A stretch of DNA of 64,000 nucleotides from Larix kaempferi. Lineage: Eukaryota; Streptophyta; Pinopsida; Pinales; Pinaceae. Below are positions 23,346-35,001 of this stretch, piece after piece (position 1 is the stretch's first letter; every line of letters starts with the position of its first letter). Both the position numbers and the translations under genes were made by a program. The notes below the pieces were generated by a model. That model was not told the DNA's origin and made no database searches. It saw only the letters and a program-made list of their open reading frames with translations. The DNA lies in NCBI GenBank assembly GCA_027924585.1, contig BSBM01000252.1:6262001-6326000 (forward strand), given 5' to 3'.

Positions 23346-24450
23346 AAGGGAGCTTGGTAGGGACTGGAGGCCAAGTAGGATTGTGACACACCGGATCATT
23401 CGTGAGCTTTGAAAGATCTGGTAGATTCAAACGAGCAAGAAACGGGAGCTGTGGCTGCGAAGTTTGATTGTAAGCTCCCAAAAGAGGCTGACCTTGTGGA
23501 CCCAGAGGATGATATAAACCATGACCATGACCATAGGGCTAATAACCGCCCCCAACTTGACCCGTGTAAGGGTACGAAGGTATATGTGTGTTGTAAGCAC
23601 CATAGTGAGGAGGGTTGTAATAAGGGAAAGAACCGGTTGCATTGTAATAAGGGTTACCACCATAATTATGGGGCATATAGGTGTTATTCGTAGCAGGAGA
23701 AGTCGAGTGATGACCATAAGTAAAGGGTATGTTCCCACCTCCCATATTAGGAGGGACATTCAGGTTATAAAATGTGGTCGAAGTAATGGGTATATGCGTA
23801 GAAGTATGTGGGTTAAATTGTGGAATGTGAGCCGTATTATGAGAAGTGTTCCCATCGAAATTAGGGGTAGTCCTGGGAGGTGGTCTTGCTCCAACATGTG
23901 GAGTAGATGAAGGAATATGACAAGACCCAAATTAAAATGGAGAAAAAGAGGGTGTAGTGCCCCCAGAGGGAGCAATTCCCCCAACACCAAGGCTAAAGTT
24001 AGCATGTATACTAGACGAAGTGGATGTAGCATTCGTATTAAGACTGGGCATACCAAATGAGAAAGGAGTCGTGGATGAAGGGATTGTTGTATCATTAAGA
24101 TCCAGCATCCCATATCGGAAACCATGTGTGTGTGTACCATCAAATGGGTTTGACTCCGGGGGTGGGTTTGTCCCAAACACAATAGTACTGGCGTGTGGTG
24201 GTGAACCTGACCCCCAACCATCCCTAGGAGTGGTAGGAGCAGTGTGTCCATCGACATCACCCGACGAAGTCACGAGAATTCCCGTAGTGCCAGATGCAGA
24301 AGTCATAATGTGAGGTTCTTGAAGATCGTGAGGATTATTAATAGGATTAGAGGAAATACTCTGATGTCTCTTATAAAAAGGACGTGTTACGTCGTCGGCT
24401 AGTAGACCATCCAAACGATGAGACCAGCGGAGATGTGGATCTCGCTCCAC
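23346..24450 (-). pseudogene. Gag N-terminal region, low complexity
   Basis: This frame starts at the ATG at 24450. It is rich in Ser, Thr, Pro, Gly, Asn, His and Tyr (for example GGNIPFTYGHH and NPPHYGAYNTHIPSYPY). In-frame TAA codons lie at about 23932 and 23539. It ends with a conserved Gag lead-in (PPVPTKLPSDI) before the frameshift into the Gag core. Such Gly/Asn/Tyr-rich arms are plausible self-assembly regions, but that is inference. Confidence 0.65.
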
Positions 24451-25664
24451 GATAACTCCAATAAATCAATAAATCAAAACGCCTCCTAACGGCCAACTAA
24501 CGATCAAAGAGCACACACCTAAAGAAACTACAACCAAATGCACACAAACATGACTGGCTCAAGGGACCTCCCGACACTACAGTTGGTATGTCTCGCCTAG
24601 GAGAGGCTTGAGACTCCCAAACTATAACCAGAGGTAACAAAATCAATTATAAGGGCTACCAAACATCACTGCGTGCACAGGGTCAAATCCTTATACAACA
24701 ACAACTGTGCTGTCCAACCCCTATCTGACGTAGGACAATCGCAGAATAACCGCAACAAATGCCCTATGTGATACCTAGGTAAAGAAACTAAGGCCACTAC
24801 GTATAACCAATGCTCAAGCGGATAGTCGCAGGTGGGATCCGTCATATGGGCAGGGTAGCTAAGCCCAAAACTCAAGAGGGTCAAATCCCCTAAGAGCCCC
24901 CGTACATGAACAAATCCTAGAAATATCTCCCACATTCAACTAGTATTGGAGGGCTATCTTTGCAACCAACCTCCTGTGACCTCGTGCTTAACTCTGGTTT
25001 GAGTAGAGCTTCCTGAGAACACTGATGCATACCATGGGTTTCACCACTCCCTGGTCAGGCACATAATGTTTCGTTTAATAGTCTTGGATTGTTAACTCAC
25101 AATGATCTATTCCAAGACTCCAAACCTATGCTAATTGGTGCACCCTATCAAAGAAAAAATCATTTCTAATCAATTTTAAGATTAAGCGTTAATTGTAATG
25201 GATGTAATTACTCAAAGGATATGGTCGTGAAACTGATGATGTAGAATAATCAATGGTATGCACAATCCACGGGGGGTTCACTTAGTGAACTTGTTACATA
25301 GCATGATCGTTCGCATGATATTAAAGAATATCCCTAATTTCACTAAATATTAGAAAATTTCTCCTAAAATTATATTATTGAACCCCCTCCCAATATTCCT
25401 TTCTAATTAAGAAAACCCCTAGCTTCACCATATATTGTAGCTATCCATTTTTATCAACCCATTTTTAACACCCCCTTTATATCATATTATCAAGTTGATA
25501 CAAATAGGAGACCTAACACATCTTAGTATAAGCAAACATGATGCTAAATAAAATAATAGTATAATGTTAATAATGATCCCACCAGGATTGCAGGGGTGAT
25601 TGATCAATTTGTAGTGTTGGATAGTGGAAGACCCAACGAAATAGTACCGGGGAAGGAAAAATGT
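24451..25664 (-). other. Tat-like element leader, gag-proximal part
   Basis: Non-coding by inspection. Short open stretches have no recognisable domain. Its right edge is the target site of the solo LTR. Confidence 0.5.
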
Positions 25665-26962
25665 TGTAACGTCCTCTCTCGCGAACCTAATTCGAGGAAG
25701 GGAACATGATGCCAATCTCAGGGGCTTTTACATAAACTCAACTCATTCATTAGATTCACAGCCATAAAATAAATGTGTGCAAATGCAAATCAATTAAACA
25801 TGCACAGCAGAATAAGAACATCATCCCCACACATCTTTCATATGCATTCAACATATCAACAATGATCATCAAATTAAAACATTGCAGAAGTAAATACACA
25901 TAGAGAATACTTATCTTCATTGTGCAATTGTCCCAAGCAACTAGCTATTTCGCTGCAACGTTCCACCCAACCATAGGCCAGTTGTGTTCATCAATCTCTC
26001 AACACAACTGCCACCCCCCGAGCTGGGCATGATTCTTACAAGGAAAATGGGACACTCAAGCTCATGCATAACCAAAGCAATAGATACACATAACCCACAC
26101 CCCAACATACTTTCTTCTCACAAAGCAAGCACAATCATTGGGCATGGATGCACATTTTTTTTTACAATGGGACTTACAAACAAGATGGCCATGGGTTTTT
26201 TTCCAGATCGTTTCCATCCAAAAACGGATTGTGGGATGGGGAAAAACAAGCACAGGGAGGAAAACCATTTCTCCCCCAAACTATCAAAGCATTCAACAGG
26301 AAAAACGGTCTCTATGGAACCCCAATCCAATTCCTATTCTTCCCCACTGGTATATAACACAAAAACGACCTTCTCCCAGCTGAGAATGAAGGAAAACACA
26401 TAATTTCAATGGGGAAAAACGCCCAGCAAGCTCCCAGCTCGTGAGAGAGCCAAACTAGTTGATGGTTAATGTATTGGGAAGCAATTGATGGCTCTTTTCT
26501 TGCCCAAGAATCAAAATGCGATTTTCCATGAAGGGTGGCTTGCCCATACCCGAATTTGGACAGCCATACCTCCCATTCCCCAAGGCATTAACTACCTCAA
26601 CCAACTCTTGAGAGAAATGAATGATTGGGTACAAAAGTCAACATGGGTAGTTGAGGGTTCATGGGTTCTCTCATTAACATTTGGCTTGACTTGATTGGCT
26701 CAAGGGTTTGAATGTTTTCCCTCCCAATTCCTTGTAAAATCATGCCCCCATCTCTTGTGGCATTGTATAGCTAGTTGTGGATATTTTATTAAAATGTATA
26801 TTTACATGATATTTGCAATTTCATTGTGTCTGGCTAGCACGTAAACCATATGCATCAATAAATCGATGGTGGTGCCTTGGCCTTGAGCTCCTAACCATGA
26901 TTTTATAACAATATTACATAATTTACATTTGAATATAATGGGGTCAAAATGGGGACATTACA
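25665..26962. repeat. Solo LTR, 1,298 bp
   Basis: It begins TGTAACGTCCTC and ends GGGGACATTACA, an imperfect inverted terminal pair typical of plant Gypsy LTRs. Flanks aatgt (25660-25664) and aatgc (26963-26967) form a 5-bp target duplication with one transition. No second copy or internal region is next to it, so it probably arose by LTR-LTR recombination. Orientation was not determined. Confidence 0.72.
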
Positions 26963-29160
26963 AATGCATAAAAGGAAAGCCATTCAAGAGATCAACATAA
27001 TGAAAGAATGTAAAATAATGATAGCCGAATAGTTAGTGCAATGCTTAGAAAATATGAGAATTGCATATGTTTCACACCACAACCTACCAATCTACCAATT
27101 TTATATCATGTAAATACAAGTATAGCCATATAGAGCTCATGTTTTCTATAAGCTTAATAAATTAAACTCCATAAAAATGCAAAATTGAAACCCTTTCTTG
27201 GATAGAATCCCCTACCTTCCTATCAAAACAAACATCAATAATGCTTGAACCCAATTGAACATAGAGAATTCCTCTTACTTTCCAATAACACCATATGATC
27301 ATGTGCATAGCTTGGATTTGGGTCATTCACAAGATGCAATGAATTGCCCCCACTTCCTCTACATTTATTCTTACAATCAAGGGAATTAACAACATTTAGT
27401 TACCTTTTCTTGGGTTATATCTAGTTTTTTTTTTAAATCTTTACGGGAGAGGGAAAGATATACATTGTTAGGTTTCAATCATGCAATAGTTATAAAGATA
27501 CAGAGATGGTGAAACTTATAAGATACAATTTAATGGTAACGATCACACATAGGGTATGTAAATAAGGATTTAGATTTTCACCTATGTTCATGTCAGTTCC
27601 AATACAATATTAAGATGGATTCCTTGCATATAAAAATTTAAATTACAATTATGAATGTGCCAAATATAACTCAATCTAACAACTATTCCTAACTGGTAAT
27701 GTGAAAATGTTAAAGAAGAATACAAAAAGTTGAAAGAAATAATTAGTCAGGAAATATTGATCTAGCTTTTCTTGGTTCCAGTGAGCCAATAAATATTGAT
27801 CTCACTTTCCATGGTTGTTGTGGAGCAAGGTTTGATTGAATCTCAATACTCACCTAAACCCCAACCTAAAAAATGACTAGTTAAATCTTTTGCTCGAATG
27901 CCCACAAAAAATACCATAAAATTGTTCAACTTTGGAACTACCGATTAGCTACATCTCTTAAATTAAAGATGAAAAAAAATATAACATCAATTCAAACCAA
28001 GCCTAAATAAGATATTAAATGAGGATTTCTCAAGGCCAATAATCCAAAGATACTTCCATTGATATTATCATTGGTACACTATTATCATATTTATGCAAAA
28101 CTTAGGATCATAACCAATATCAAATGAAAATGGAAGGTCCTTAAGTTTTGGGTAGGTATGAACTGAGCCCATGATTTGGAGGTATGAATCCATACCACAA
28201 TTTGGAGGTTATTGCTCAACCCACCCAAATAAAATAACCCCCAATATTTATATTACTATGTCAAATTAAAAACCCCCCTTGACCCCTTAATATGGGGCAA
28301 TATATTTTTTTGGTTTTTAAGAGTATTCAAATCCCCAATATGAATGGACGTGATATGATATTGCCTCACTAATGAATCCCCCGTGGCACAATAAAAAAAC
28401 ACTAGACTCATCTATTCAATAAAAAGCATGCCACTAATATGACAATCAATCCAACGGTTCTTTTGGAAATAAATATGCAATCTCTTTATAGTTTCAATGC
28501 ACAAGCAATTCCTAGATGAAAAAACAAGCACTCTGATGCAAAATGCAGGAACATAAAGCAAATATTTTTGTATTTTCGCTTATAAATGAAAGGAAAATGC
28601 AAAACAATGTTTTTGTATTTTTTCAATATAAATGGAATGAAAAAATGCAAGCAAAATCAAACTATTCAGTAAAAAATGCAGATCCTATCAAGAAGACACC
28701 CAACAAATCCCAAACAGTAAGACTCAGCCAAGCTAATGAGCTATAAAAACAAAAAATGGAGGGAAACCAAAAGCTCACTAACTAAATAAATAGGAGTTTC
28801 TAGTCAATAACAGAGCATGGAACAGTCAGGAAACATGCCTACTAAGACTCAGGAACACTCAGAACCAACCCAGCAACAACCCAAGGTCATAAACAAGACA
28901 ATCCCGGAGTTGTACGCGACTATTCAAAGAACAGTAGTGTTTGTACGCTAGCTACTGTACTGACAATAGCGGGTAGACGCGGGCAAAACAAAGTTGACCC
29001 GCATACAAGGAAAGGTAAATGAGCAAAAAATGAATCAAACAACCCAGAAAAATCAAGTTTTCTAATGCATAACCCAATGGCTAGTCAATGACATAGAAGC
29101 TCGACAAACAACAACTCAAAATAAGGAAAAATGCCTAAAAATCCCCAAAATGGAGGTTCC
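26963..29160 (-). other. Tat-like element leader, LTR-proximal part
   Basis: AT-rich, non-coding by inspection. A small GC-richer segment near 28910-28990 repeats tacgc-type words also present in the LTR. No gene recognised. Confidence 0.5.
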
Positions 29161-29178
29161 TCCCCAGCGGAGTCGTCA
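29161..29178 (-). other. Primer binding site, tRNA-Arg type
   Basis: On the minus strand TGACGACTCCGCTGGGGA follows the 5' LTR after a 4-nt spacer. It matches the complement of the plant tRNA-Arg 3' end (TGGCGACTCCACTGGGG) with two mismatches. tRNA-Arg priming is typical of Ogre/Tat elements. Confidence 0.8.
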
Positions 29179-29182
29179 TTTC

Positions 29183-30102
29183 TGTTACGGAGAAAAACTT
29201 CCTATGGCTCGAGGAAGACCAAAACAAACAGATGACTACCGAAAATAAACTCAATTCTCAAAACAATGCTATACAAATGAAAATGCTAAGATATGGAGAA
29301 TAAGACCAACCTTCAAACGAATGTTCGAAGTAGGTCCCTGTTGAGCTTTCAATCTCTACACTTGACCCTGTAGATTAGTCTCAACAATAAATACAAGCAA
29401 GTGCATATAATGTATGAAAGACATTAGCATAATCAATAGCATGGTCCATGATATAATAATCAAATGTAACCCAATGTAATTTAAACAACATTTACAAGAT
29501 CAATTGGATGATAAAATGAGTATTTCCATTAATAATAACAAGAAGTACACAATACAACCTCTTGCCGGCAACCAATCTGAACCAAGAACTAGGTCGCTCC
29601 ACTTGTGCCTCCACCACTTCAATCCCCCATGCAATGGAAAACTCAAACTATGAAGGAGTTTGGTAGGTGAACATAAGAAGTTCACAACAACAAGGATCAA
29701 TGGATGTAGACTCAAGTCACGACAAAAAATCAATAGAGTTACAGTGCTTTCTCTTTCTCCTCCTTCCATGCACCATAATAGCTCAATATATAGCCTTCCA
29801 AAGGTAGGTGAAAGGTTGAATCAAGTCGTTTCTGGGGTACATGGAGGGCCAAAGGTCACCCTAAGACCTCTTTTTGGAGTGACAAGTAATTTTCCTATGG
29901 TTTTTACCATTTAACTCGATGTACGCTGGATACATTGGTGCAACCTGTGTACATGCTGGCTATAGTGGAACAGCTAGCGTACATGAACAAAAATAGGGAA
30001 CAATGGGTTCCTGGAGGAAAAATAATGGATCTGAGTCAAGAAAATGAATACTGAAGGCCAATGAGTGTTGATGCTCACAAGGTGGAAAAATACGTTGTAA
30101 CA
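29183..30102 (-). repeat. Tat-like element 5' LTR
   Basis: 920-bp copy of 17468-18386, TGTTACGG at one end and TGTAACA at the other, followed by the target copy acggc (30103-30107). Confidence 0.93.
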
Positions 30103-31367
30103 ACGGCTTATGCAATGCAAAAGTAAACTTTGTATTCAATTTAAGAAGAAGCAAATAAAATATAAAGAGGAGCACAGTCTAACCCATAGCAAGATCAATC
30201 TCGAAGCATGAATATATTGTTCATAAAATAGCTTGTCATTGCAAATACAGTCTGAAACGTGACCCTTTATGACCTCCCTATTCCAACCCCTTCCAAAGGA
30301 GGAAGCCCCTCTCTCCTTTTCAATCCTTTCTCTTATAAAATTACAAAACTTAAATAAAAATAACATTCAAAATCAGATCCTAAACAAAGGGATCTGATCC
30401 TAATTCTATAGCATAAAATCATGATTTGATCTCCAAGTTGATTCCATGAGGAGGCTAATTGACTGGGTGTTTTTCTAGAAACAGAAATTCATGAAATTCT
30501 GCAAAAATCCACCTCAGAGATCCACCTGTATCTCCTAAAATGATAATTATTCTGGAAAGCTGTTCCATTAGCTCCTAATTGGTCCCATGCTTGAAAAAAC
30601 CCATGTTTTACATATTTAAAATCCGTCATTGTTTGGTCAGAAAATGTGCCCAAAGTTGACCTATAAAATAGTCACTTACATGAAATTCTGCAGTGCTTTT
30701 GTATATTTTTGTGTGGAAGGTGCTACCAAATTTCTGAATTCCCTGTAGCGATCTTGTAACTTGCATTTGAACTTGTGCTTCTTTTTCAGTAGCTTTTCAG
30801 CTTTAAAAAAAGACAAATTCGTTGCAGAAATATGCTTTATCTTCGAAATTGGTAGCATTCATGAAATGGCCTCATGAAACCCTTCTATGCTTTGATCATC
30901 AAAATCAATCCCGTGATAATCCATCATTTTTTAATTCTTTACCTACATGATTATGTGATGTTGGGATGGATTTTGAAATATGTTTGATTTGACAAGAGGT
31001 CGGTCAACATCATCGACATATTTGAAATTTGGTAGCGTCTTTACAAAATAACAGTTAGGCTTTGCTACTACATATTAAGACCCTCAATAATCAGTAGTCT
31101 ATACTCATCTTTAAATTCTGTAATCCTATAGAGATCATGTTATACCAAAATGCTTTATAACAATACTATGTAACCCTTTAAAATTATATTTACCGACAAC
31201 TTATTGAAACAAAGAAATTTCACACAAATCATTAATGACACACAATGAACAGATCATGAAATAACTCACTCAAGGTTTGCAGATGATAGAGCTTAAAAGG
31301 AGGCTACCAAAATTGGTTTAGGCTTATGGAAATGAAATTTTTTGGATAGCAAGTTTAGGTGCTAACA

Positions 31368-31420
31368 TTGGCTCCAACTGGGGATGATGTCCTCCCTGCA
31401 AGGCAACAAAGAACTTGTAC
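31368..31420 (-). other. Outer element 3'-junction motif
   Basis: ggctccaactggggatg and tcctccctgc.aggca directly adjoin the end of the left LTR. The same motif adjoins the 3' LTR of the autonomous element (40853-40905), with about 80% identity by eye. On the minus strand it includes AGGGAGGA, a possible polypurine tract. Confidence 0.7.
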
Positions 31421-31478
31421 ACATGTTCCTTTTCAATATTTCTATTCCTCAAACCATATGAAAGTTGTAAGATGCCCT

Positions 31479-32378
31479 TGTGAAAATCCTCACAGCAGAT
31501 CTAAGAGATGATGTATCTCACAAGAGAATAATTATGATTAAGCAAGAAAATAGAAGAAGAGTGATACATGCAGTATAATGAGCAACAGAATAATATGGTA
31601 CAGTAGAACTCAGATAGAAGCAATAATACTTCGGTCATACTAGATTATTAATCACAAATGGACATATAAATAATACAATGCATGAGGAATTTGAATGCCT
31701 AAGGTGGCAATTCGAATTAGCCTTCATGGAGTGATCAAAGGATCACTGGAGTGTCATCGGAGCACAACTAGGTGTCCTCATGATCATCGGAGTGCAACTA
31801 GAAGTCTTCATCATCATCATTGGAGTCATCAATGCTCAAGTAACTGTCAACCATCAGTCAAACTAACTCTGGTAGGTGTAACTCAGTGTAACTAAGTGTA
31901 ACTAAGTGTAACTGAGTGTAACTGAGTGTAACTCAATGTAACTAAGTGTAACTCAATGTAACTAAGAGTAACTGAATGTAACTGAGTGTAACTGAGTGTA
32001 ACTCAATGTAACTGAGTGTAACTGACTGTAACTGAATGTAACTGAGTGTAACTGAGTGTAACTCAATGTAACTGAGTGTAACTGACTGTAACTGACTGTA
32101 ACTGAGTGTAACTGAACTGGTAGGTGAAGAAGGGCGAGTTGCTCCCTAAAATCAAGGAAGAAGGGCGCACTAAGCAACTGGAGGGCTAAAACTGAATAGT
32201 GAGAAGCTCCTGGGGGCTGGCTAACTGAGGGCTAGGTGCTGGACTGATGACTGGGATGCATGCAAAATGCATGCAAACCCTAGAATGCATGCAAACCCTA
32301 AAAGGTGCATGCATGACTGAAAATGTAAATGATCAAAATACTGGTGGGACTAGGATGGAGTATAGGAATATCCTAACA
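31479..32378 (-). repeat. TR-GAG 3' LTR with 10-bp tandem repeats
   Basis: 900-bp LTR. 31873-32125 is a run of about 25 copies of a 10-bp unit such as gtgtaactga with variants ctcaat, ctaagt and ctgact. 32255-32317 holds four TGCATGC words. Confidence 0.95.
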
Positions 32379-32388
32379 CCCCCCCTTA
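32379..32388 (-). other. TR-GAG polypurine tract
   Basis: On the minus strand TTAAGGGGGGG directly precedes the 3' LTR. Confidence 0.9.
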
Positions 32389-32568
32389 ATCCATCCTGGG
32401 CCCTGGTAACTAAGACCAAAGGTCACCCAATACAATGAATAATTACAATCAATAAACCAAGGAAGTGGGAAAATTTCATGGGAAACATACCCCCTCCTCA
32501 AAAATAGACTGTAAGGCACACATAAAAAAAAAATAAAAGCTCCAAACTCAAGCATGTGTGATGCTTGG

Positions 32569-33654
32569 TCATATGTCTGGAGGTATCTTCTTCTTGGGAA
32601 GAAGTGGATCATGCTCAAAAAGCATGTGCTTGTACTTGCTCTTCAGATCGAATGTGATGAGAACAAATCCAACAGTATTAGAATGATCCTTGAACCTGTG
32701 ATTCGAATCAGCTGAGGTAGGATCAAATTTTTGAATGTGCATATAGTCCTTTGTCTTCTCCTTCGAACCACCATGGGTGAGATTATGCCAAAAAGAACTA
32801 TTACATGTTTGCTTGAAATCAAAATCAGATTTAAGACTTTCAAAACAGTTTCTTGAGATCTCCTTTGAACCAGCAGGGGTGAGATCAAAACTATCATATG
32901 ATGCATGAGAAATTATCTCAAGCGGGTGGCAATGGCCATATTCTTCAATAACCTTCTGAAAGCATGTGCTAATGATCATATAGTAGTAAATAAGAGATGT
33001 TTGCTGAAGAGGAGCGAATGCATTACCTCCAATAGCTGATGTTACCTCCGAAATAATCATGTGATCATGATGCAAACCAACAAACTCTGGTGCAAGGCAG
33101 GATTTAGGACCTTCTGCAATATCTAGAGTGTGAGCTGGCACAGAAAGAGAAGAAAGTTTGAGCATGAGCGGAGAATCTGCAAGTTCTTTGTCAACAACTT
33201 CAATATGAGATGATACTGGTTCATGATCTGAGAGATCATCAAGGGGAGCGAATGCAACATGATCTGAGAGACCATCAGGAGGAGCGAATGCATCATGATC
33301 TGAGAGACCATCAAGTGGAGCGAATGCATCAACTTGCTTGCTTTTGAAGGGATTTGGACCAAAACCATCATTCTTTTTGCCGAATCTTTCATCCAGATGA
33401 GCCCATAACTCTTTTGGAGTTTCAATTTCAAAGATGGTCGGGTACAATATGTAATCAGTCATAGTAAGCTTCATTCTTCCAATGTGCATGTCACCTTTAT
33501 TCAACCATTTAATCTTCTTTGTAGAGGATTCGAACTCTCTTTCAAAATAGCAATCAAAGAGATCATGGCTCTTTAAATATGCTATTATTTTTGGTTTCCA
33601 TTCATCATAGTTGAATAGAGAAAGAGGAGTGATTTCTTCTAATTCAGGATACAT
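32569..33654 (-). CDS. Copia-type Gag (UBN2-like), 361 aa
   Basis: The ATG at 33654 lies about 150 nt past the primer site and the frame is uninterrupted. The N-terminus has the Copia Gag pattern: NYDEWKPKIIAYLKSHDLFD, then KGDMHIGRMKLTMTDYIL and PKELWAHLDERFGKK. Around residues 110-150 a 12-residue unit (AFAPLDGLSDHD and variants) is repeated three times. The C-terminal half is unrecognised and no zinc knuckle is visible. It would form particles around element RNA. It is the only protein of the element. Open frame plus near-identical LTRs suggest it could still be made. Confidence 0.85.
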   Translation of the reverse strand: MYPELEEITPLSLFNYDEWKPKIIAYLKSHDLFDCYFEREFESSTKKIKWLNKGDMHIGRMKLTMTDYILYPTIFEIETPKELWAHLDERFGKKNDGFGPNPFKSKQVDAFAPLDGLSDHDAFAPPDGLSDHVAFAPLDDLSDHEPVSSHIEVVDKELADSPLMLKLSSLSVPAHTLDIAEGPKSCLAPEFVGLHHDHMIISEVTSAIGGNAFAPLQQTSLIYYYMIISTCFQKVIEEYGHCHPLEIISHASYDSFDLTPAGSKEISRNCFESLKSDFDFKQTCNSSFWHNLTHGGSKEKTKDYMHIQKFDPTSADSNHRFKDHSNTVGFVLITFDLKSKYKHMLFEHDPLLPKKKIPPDI

Positions 33655-33807
33655 TGAAGATGTAGAAGACCTGCAAAAACAATATAGAATAACTGCAACT
33701 GCTACTGCTGCAAAAATGCAGATTCTGCTGCAACTGCTGAACTCGAAATCTTGGTAATAACCTGCAAAAAACTCTCAAGAATGGAGATAAACAATACTCT
33801 CAACCTC

Positions 33808-33819
33808 GCTCTGATACCA
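33808..33819 (-). other. TR-GAG primer binding site, initiator tRNA-Met type
   Basis: The plus strand reads gctctgatacca, that is TGGTATCAGAGC on the minus strand, directly beside the 5' LTR. Confidence 0.93.
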
Positions 33820-34729
33820 TGTGAAAATCCTCACAGCAGATCTAAGAGATGATGTATCTCACAAGAGAATAATTATGATTAAGCAAGAAAATAGAAGAAG
33901 AGTGATACATGCAGTATAATGAGCAACAGAATAATATGGTACAGTAGAACTCAGATAGAAGCAATAATACTTCGGTCATACTAGATTATTAATCACAAAT
34001 GGACATATAAATAATACAATGCATGAGGAATTCGAATGCCTAAGGTGGCAATTCGAATTAGCCTTCATGGAGTGATCAAAGGATCACTGGAGTGTCATCG
34101 GAGCACAACTAGGTGTCCTCATGATCATCGGAGTGCAACTAGAAGTCTTCATCATCATCATTGGAGTCATCAATGCTCAAGTAACTGTCAACCATCAGTC
34201 AAACTAACTCTGGTAGGTGTAACTCAGTGTAACTAAGTGTAACTCAGTGTAACTAAGTGTAACTGAGTGTAACTGAGTGTAACTCAATGTAACTAAGTGT
34301 AACTCAATGTAACTAAGAGTAACTGAATGTAACTGAGTGTAACTCAATGTAACTGAGTGTAACTGAGTGTAACTGACTGTAACTGAATGTAACTGAGTGT
34401 AACTGAGTGTAACTCAATGTAACTGAGTGTAACTGACTGTAACTGACTGTAACTGAGTGTAACTGAACTGGTAGGTGAAGAAGGGCAAGTTGCTCCCTAA
34501 AATCAAGGAAGAAGGGCGCACTAAGCAACTGGAGGGCTAAAACTGAATAGTGAGAAGCTCCTGGGGGCTGGCTAACTGAGGGCTAGGTGCTGGACTGATG
34601 ACTGGGATGCATGCAAAATGCATGCAAACCCTAGAATGCATGCAAACCCTAAAAGGTGCATGCATGACTGAAAATGTAAATGATCAAAATACTGGTGGGA
34701 CTAGGATGGAGTATAGGAATATCCTAACA
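33820..34729 (-). repeat. TR-GAG 5' LTR with 10-bp repeats and RY motifs
   Basis: 910-bp LTR. The 10-bp array lies at 34214-34470, with one unit more than the other LTR. Four TGCATGC words lie at 34606-34668, which is 60-125 bp from the start of the LTR in its own orientation, inside U3. Confidence 0.95.
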
Positions 34730-35001
34730 GCCCTGCTCATCATAGACATTGCAAACCAAAACTGCCAAGCAACTGAAAATAAACCATAGCAGTGCATTTT
34801 CTCCATTGGGCTATGGAGTCTTATTCAACTAATCTATTGCACATCATATCAATATGAAAAACAAATGCTCGAAAAAGTGATCTTATTTATATACACTATC
34901 TACTCTAATTAAATATTATGATATGCTGAAGTATAAGCAAATTTCTAGTGGAACCAAGTAAGCATTTGTATAACAAAATGATCCTCTTGTTTGCAGCTTT
35001 T

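Larger units (their letters stand above)
17468..30102 (-). mobile_element. Tat/Ogre-like gag-protease element without RT or integrase
   Basis: LTRs of 919 and 920 bp (17468-18386, 29183-30102) begin TGTTAC and end TGTAACA. Flanks are acagt and acggc, equal to one 5-bp target site after two transitions. A tRNA-Arg-type primer site lies beside the right LTR, so the element reads on the minus strand. Gag and protease are recognisable (20327-24450), but no RT, RNase H or integrase occurs in the 10.8-kb interior. A 4.7-kb leader precedes gag and itself holds a solo LTR. LTR divergence (several per cent by eye) makes it clearly older than the elements at 31479 and 35823. Confidence 0.85.
17074..31367 (-). 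repeat. Outer Gypsy-like element, left (3') LTR, interrupted
   Basis: 17074-17467 matches 53498-53890 (ttatccctaaagt, ttgtgatggttttaggtt, gatctaaaacaagtaagaca). The match resumes at 30108 (cttatgcaatgcaaaagtaa). The LTR-like sequence then ends in gctaaca before the conserved 3'-junction motif at 31368. Without the inserted 17468-30102 element the LTR would be about 1.65 kb. Confidence 0.65.
31479..34729 (-). mobile_element. Gag-only Copia derivative (TR-GAG type), young
   Basis: LTRs of 900 bp (31479-32378) and 910 bp (33820-34729) start TGTGAAAATCC and end CCTAACA. They are flanked by a perfect 5-bp target duplication gccct (31474-31478, 34730-34734). The LTRs are nearly identical; the length difference equals one 10-bp repeat unit. 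The 1.44-kb interior holds only one Gag-like frame plus primer site and polypurine tract. This is the architecture called TR-GAG: no polymerase, so it needs enzymes from an autonomous Copia element. The intact target site, near-identical LTRs and open gag frame point to a recent insertion. Confidence 0.93.

Noticed and set aside
23409-24313. Plus-strand and alternative minus-strand frames over the Gag N-terminus
   Set aside because: Low-complexity shadows; the Pro/Gly/Tyr-rich frame continuing into the Gag lead-in is the coherent one.
31962-32177. Minus-strand frame of repeated LHSVT-type peptides
   Set aside because: Translation of the 10-bp array in the LTR; repeats in frame by chance.
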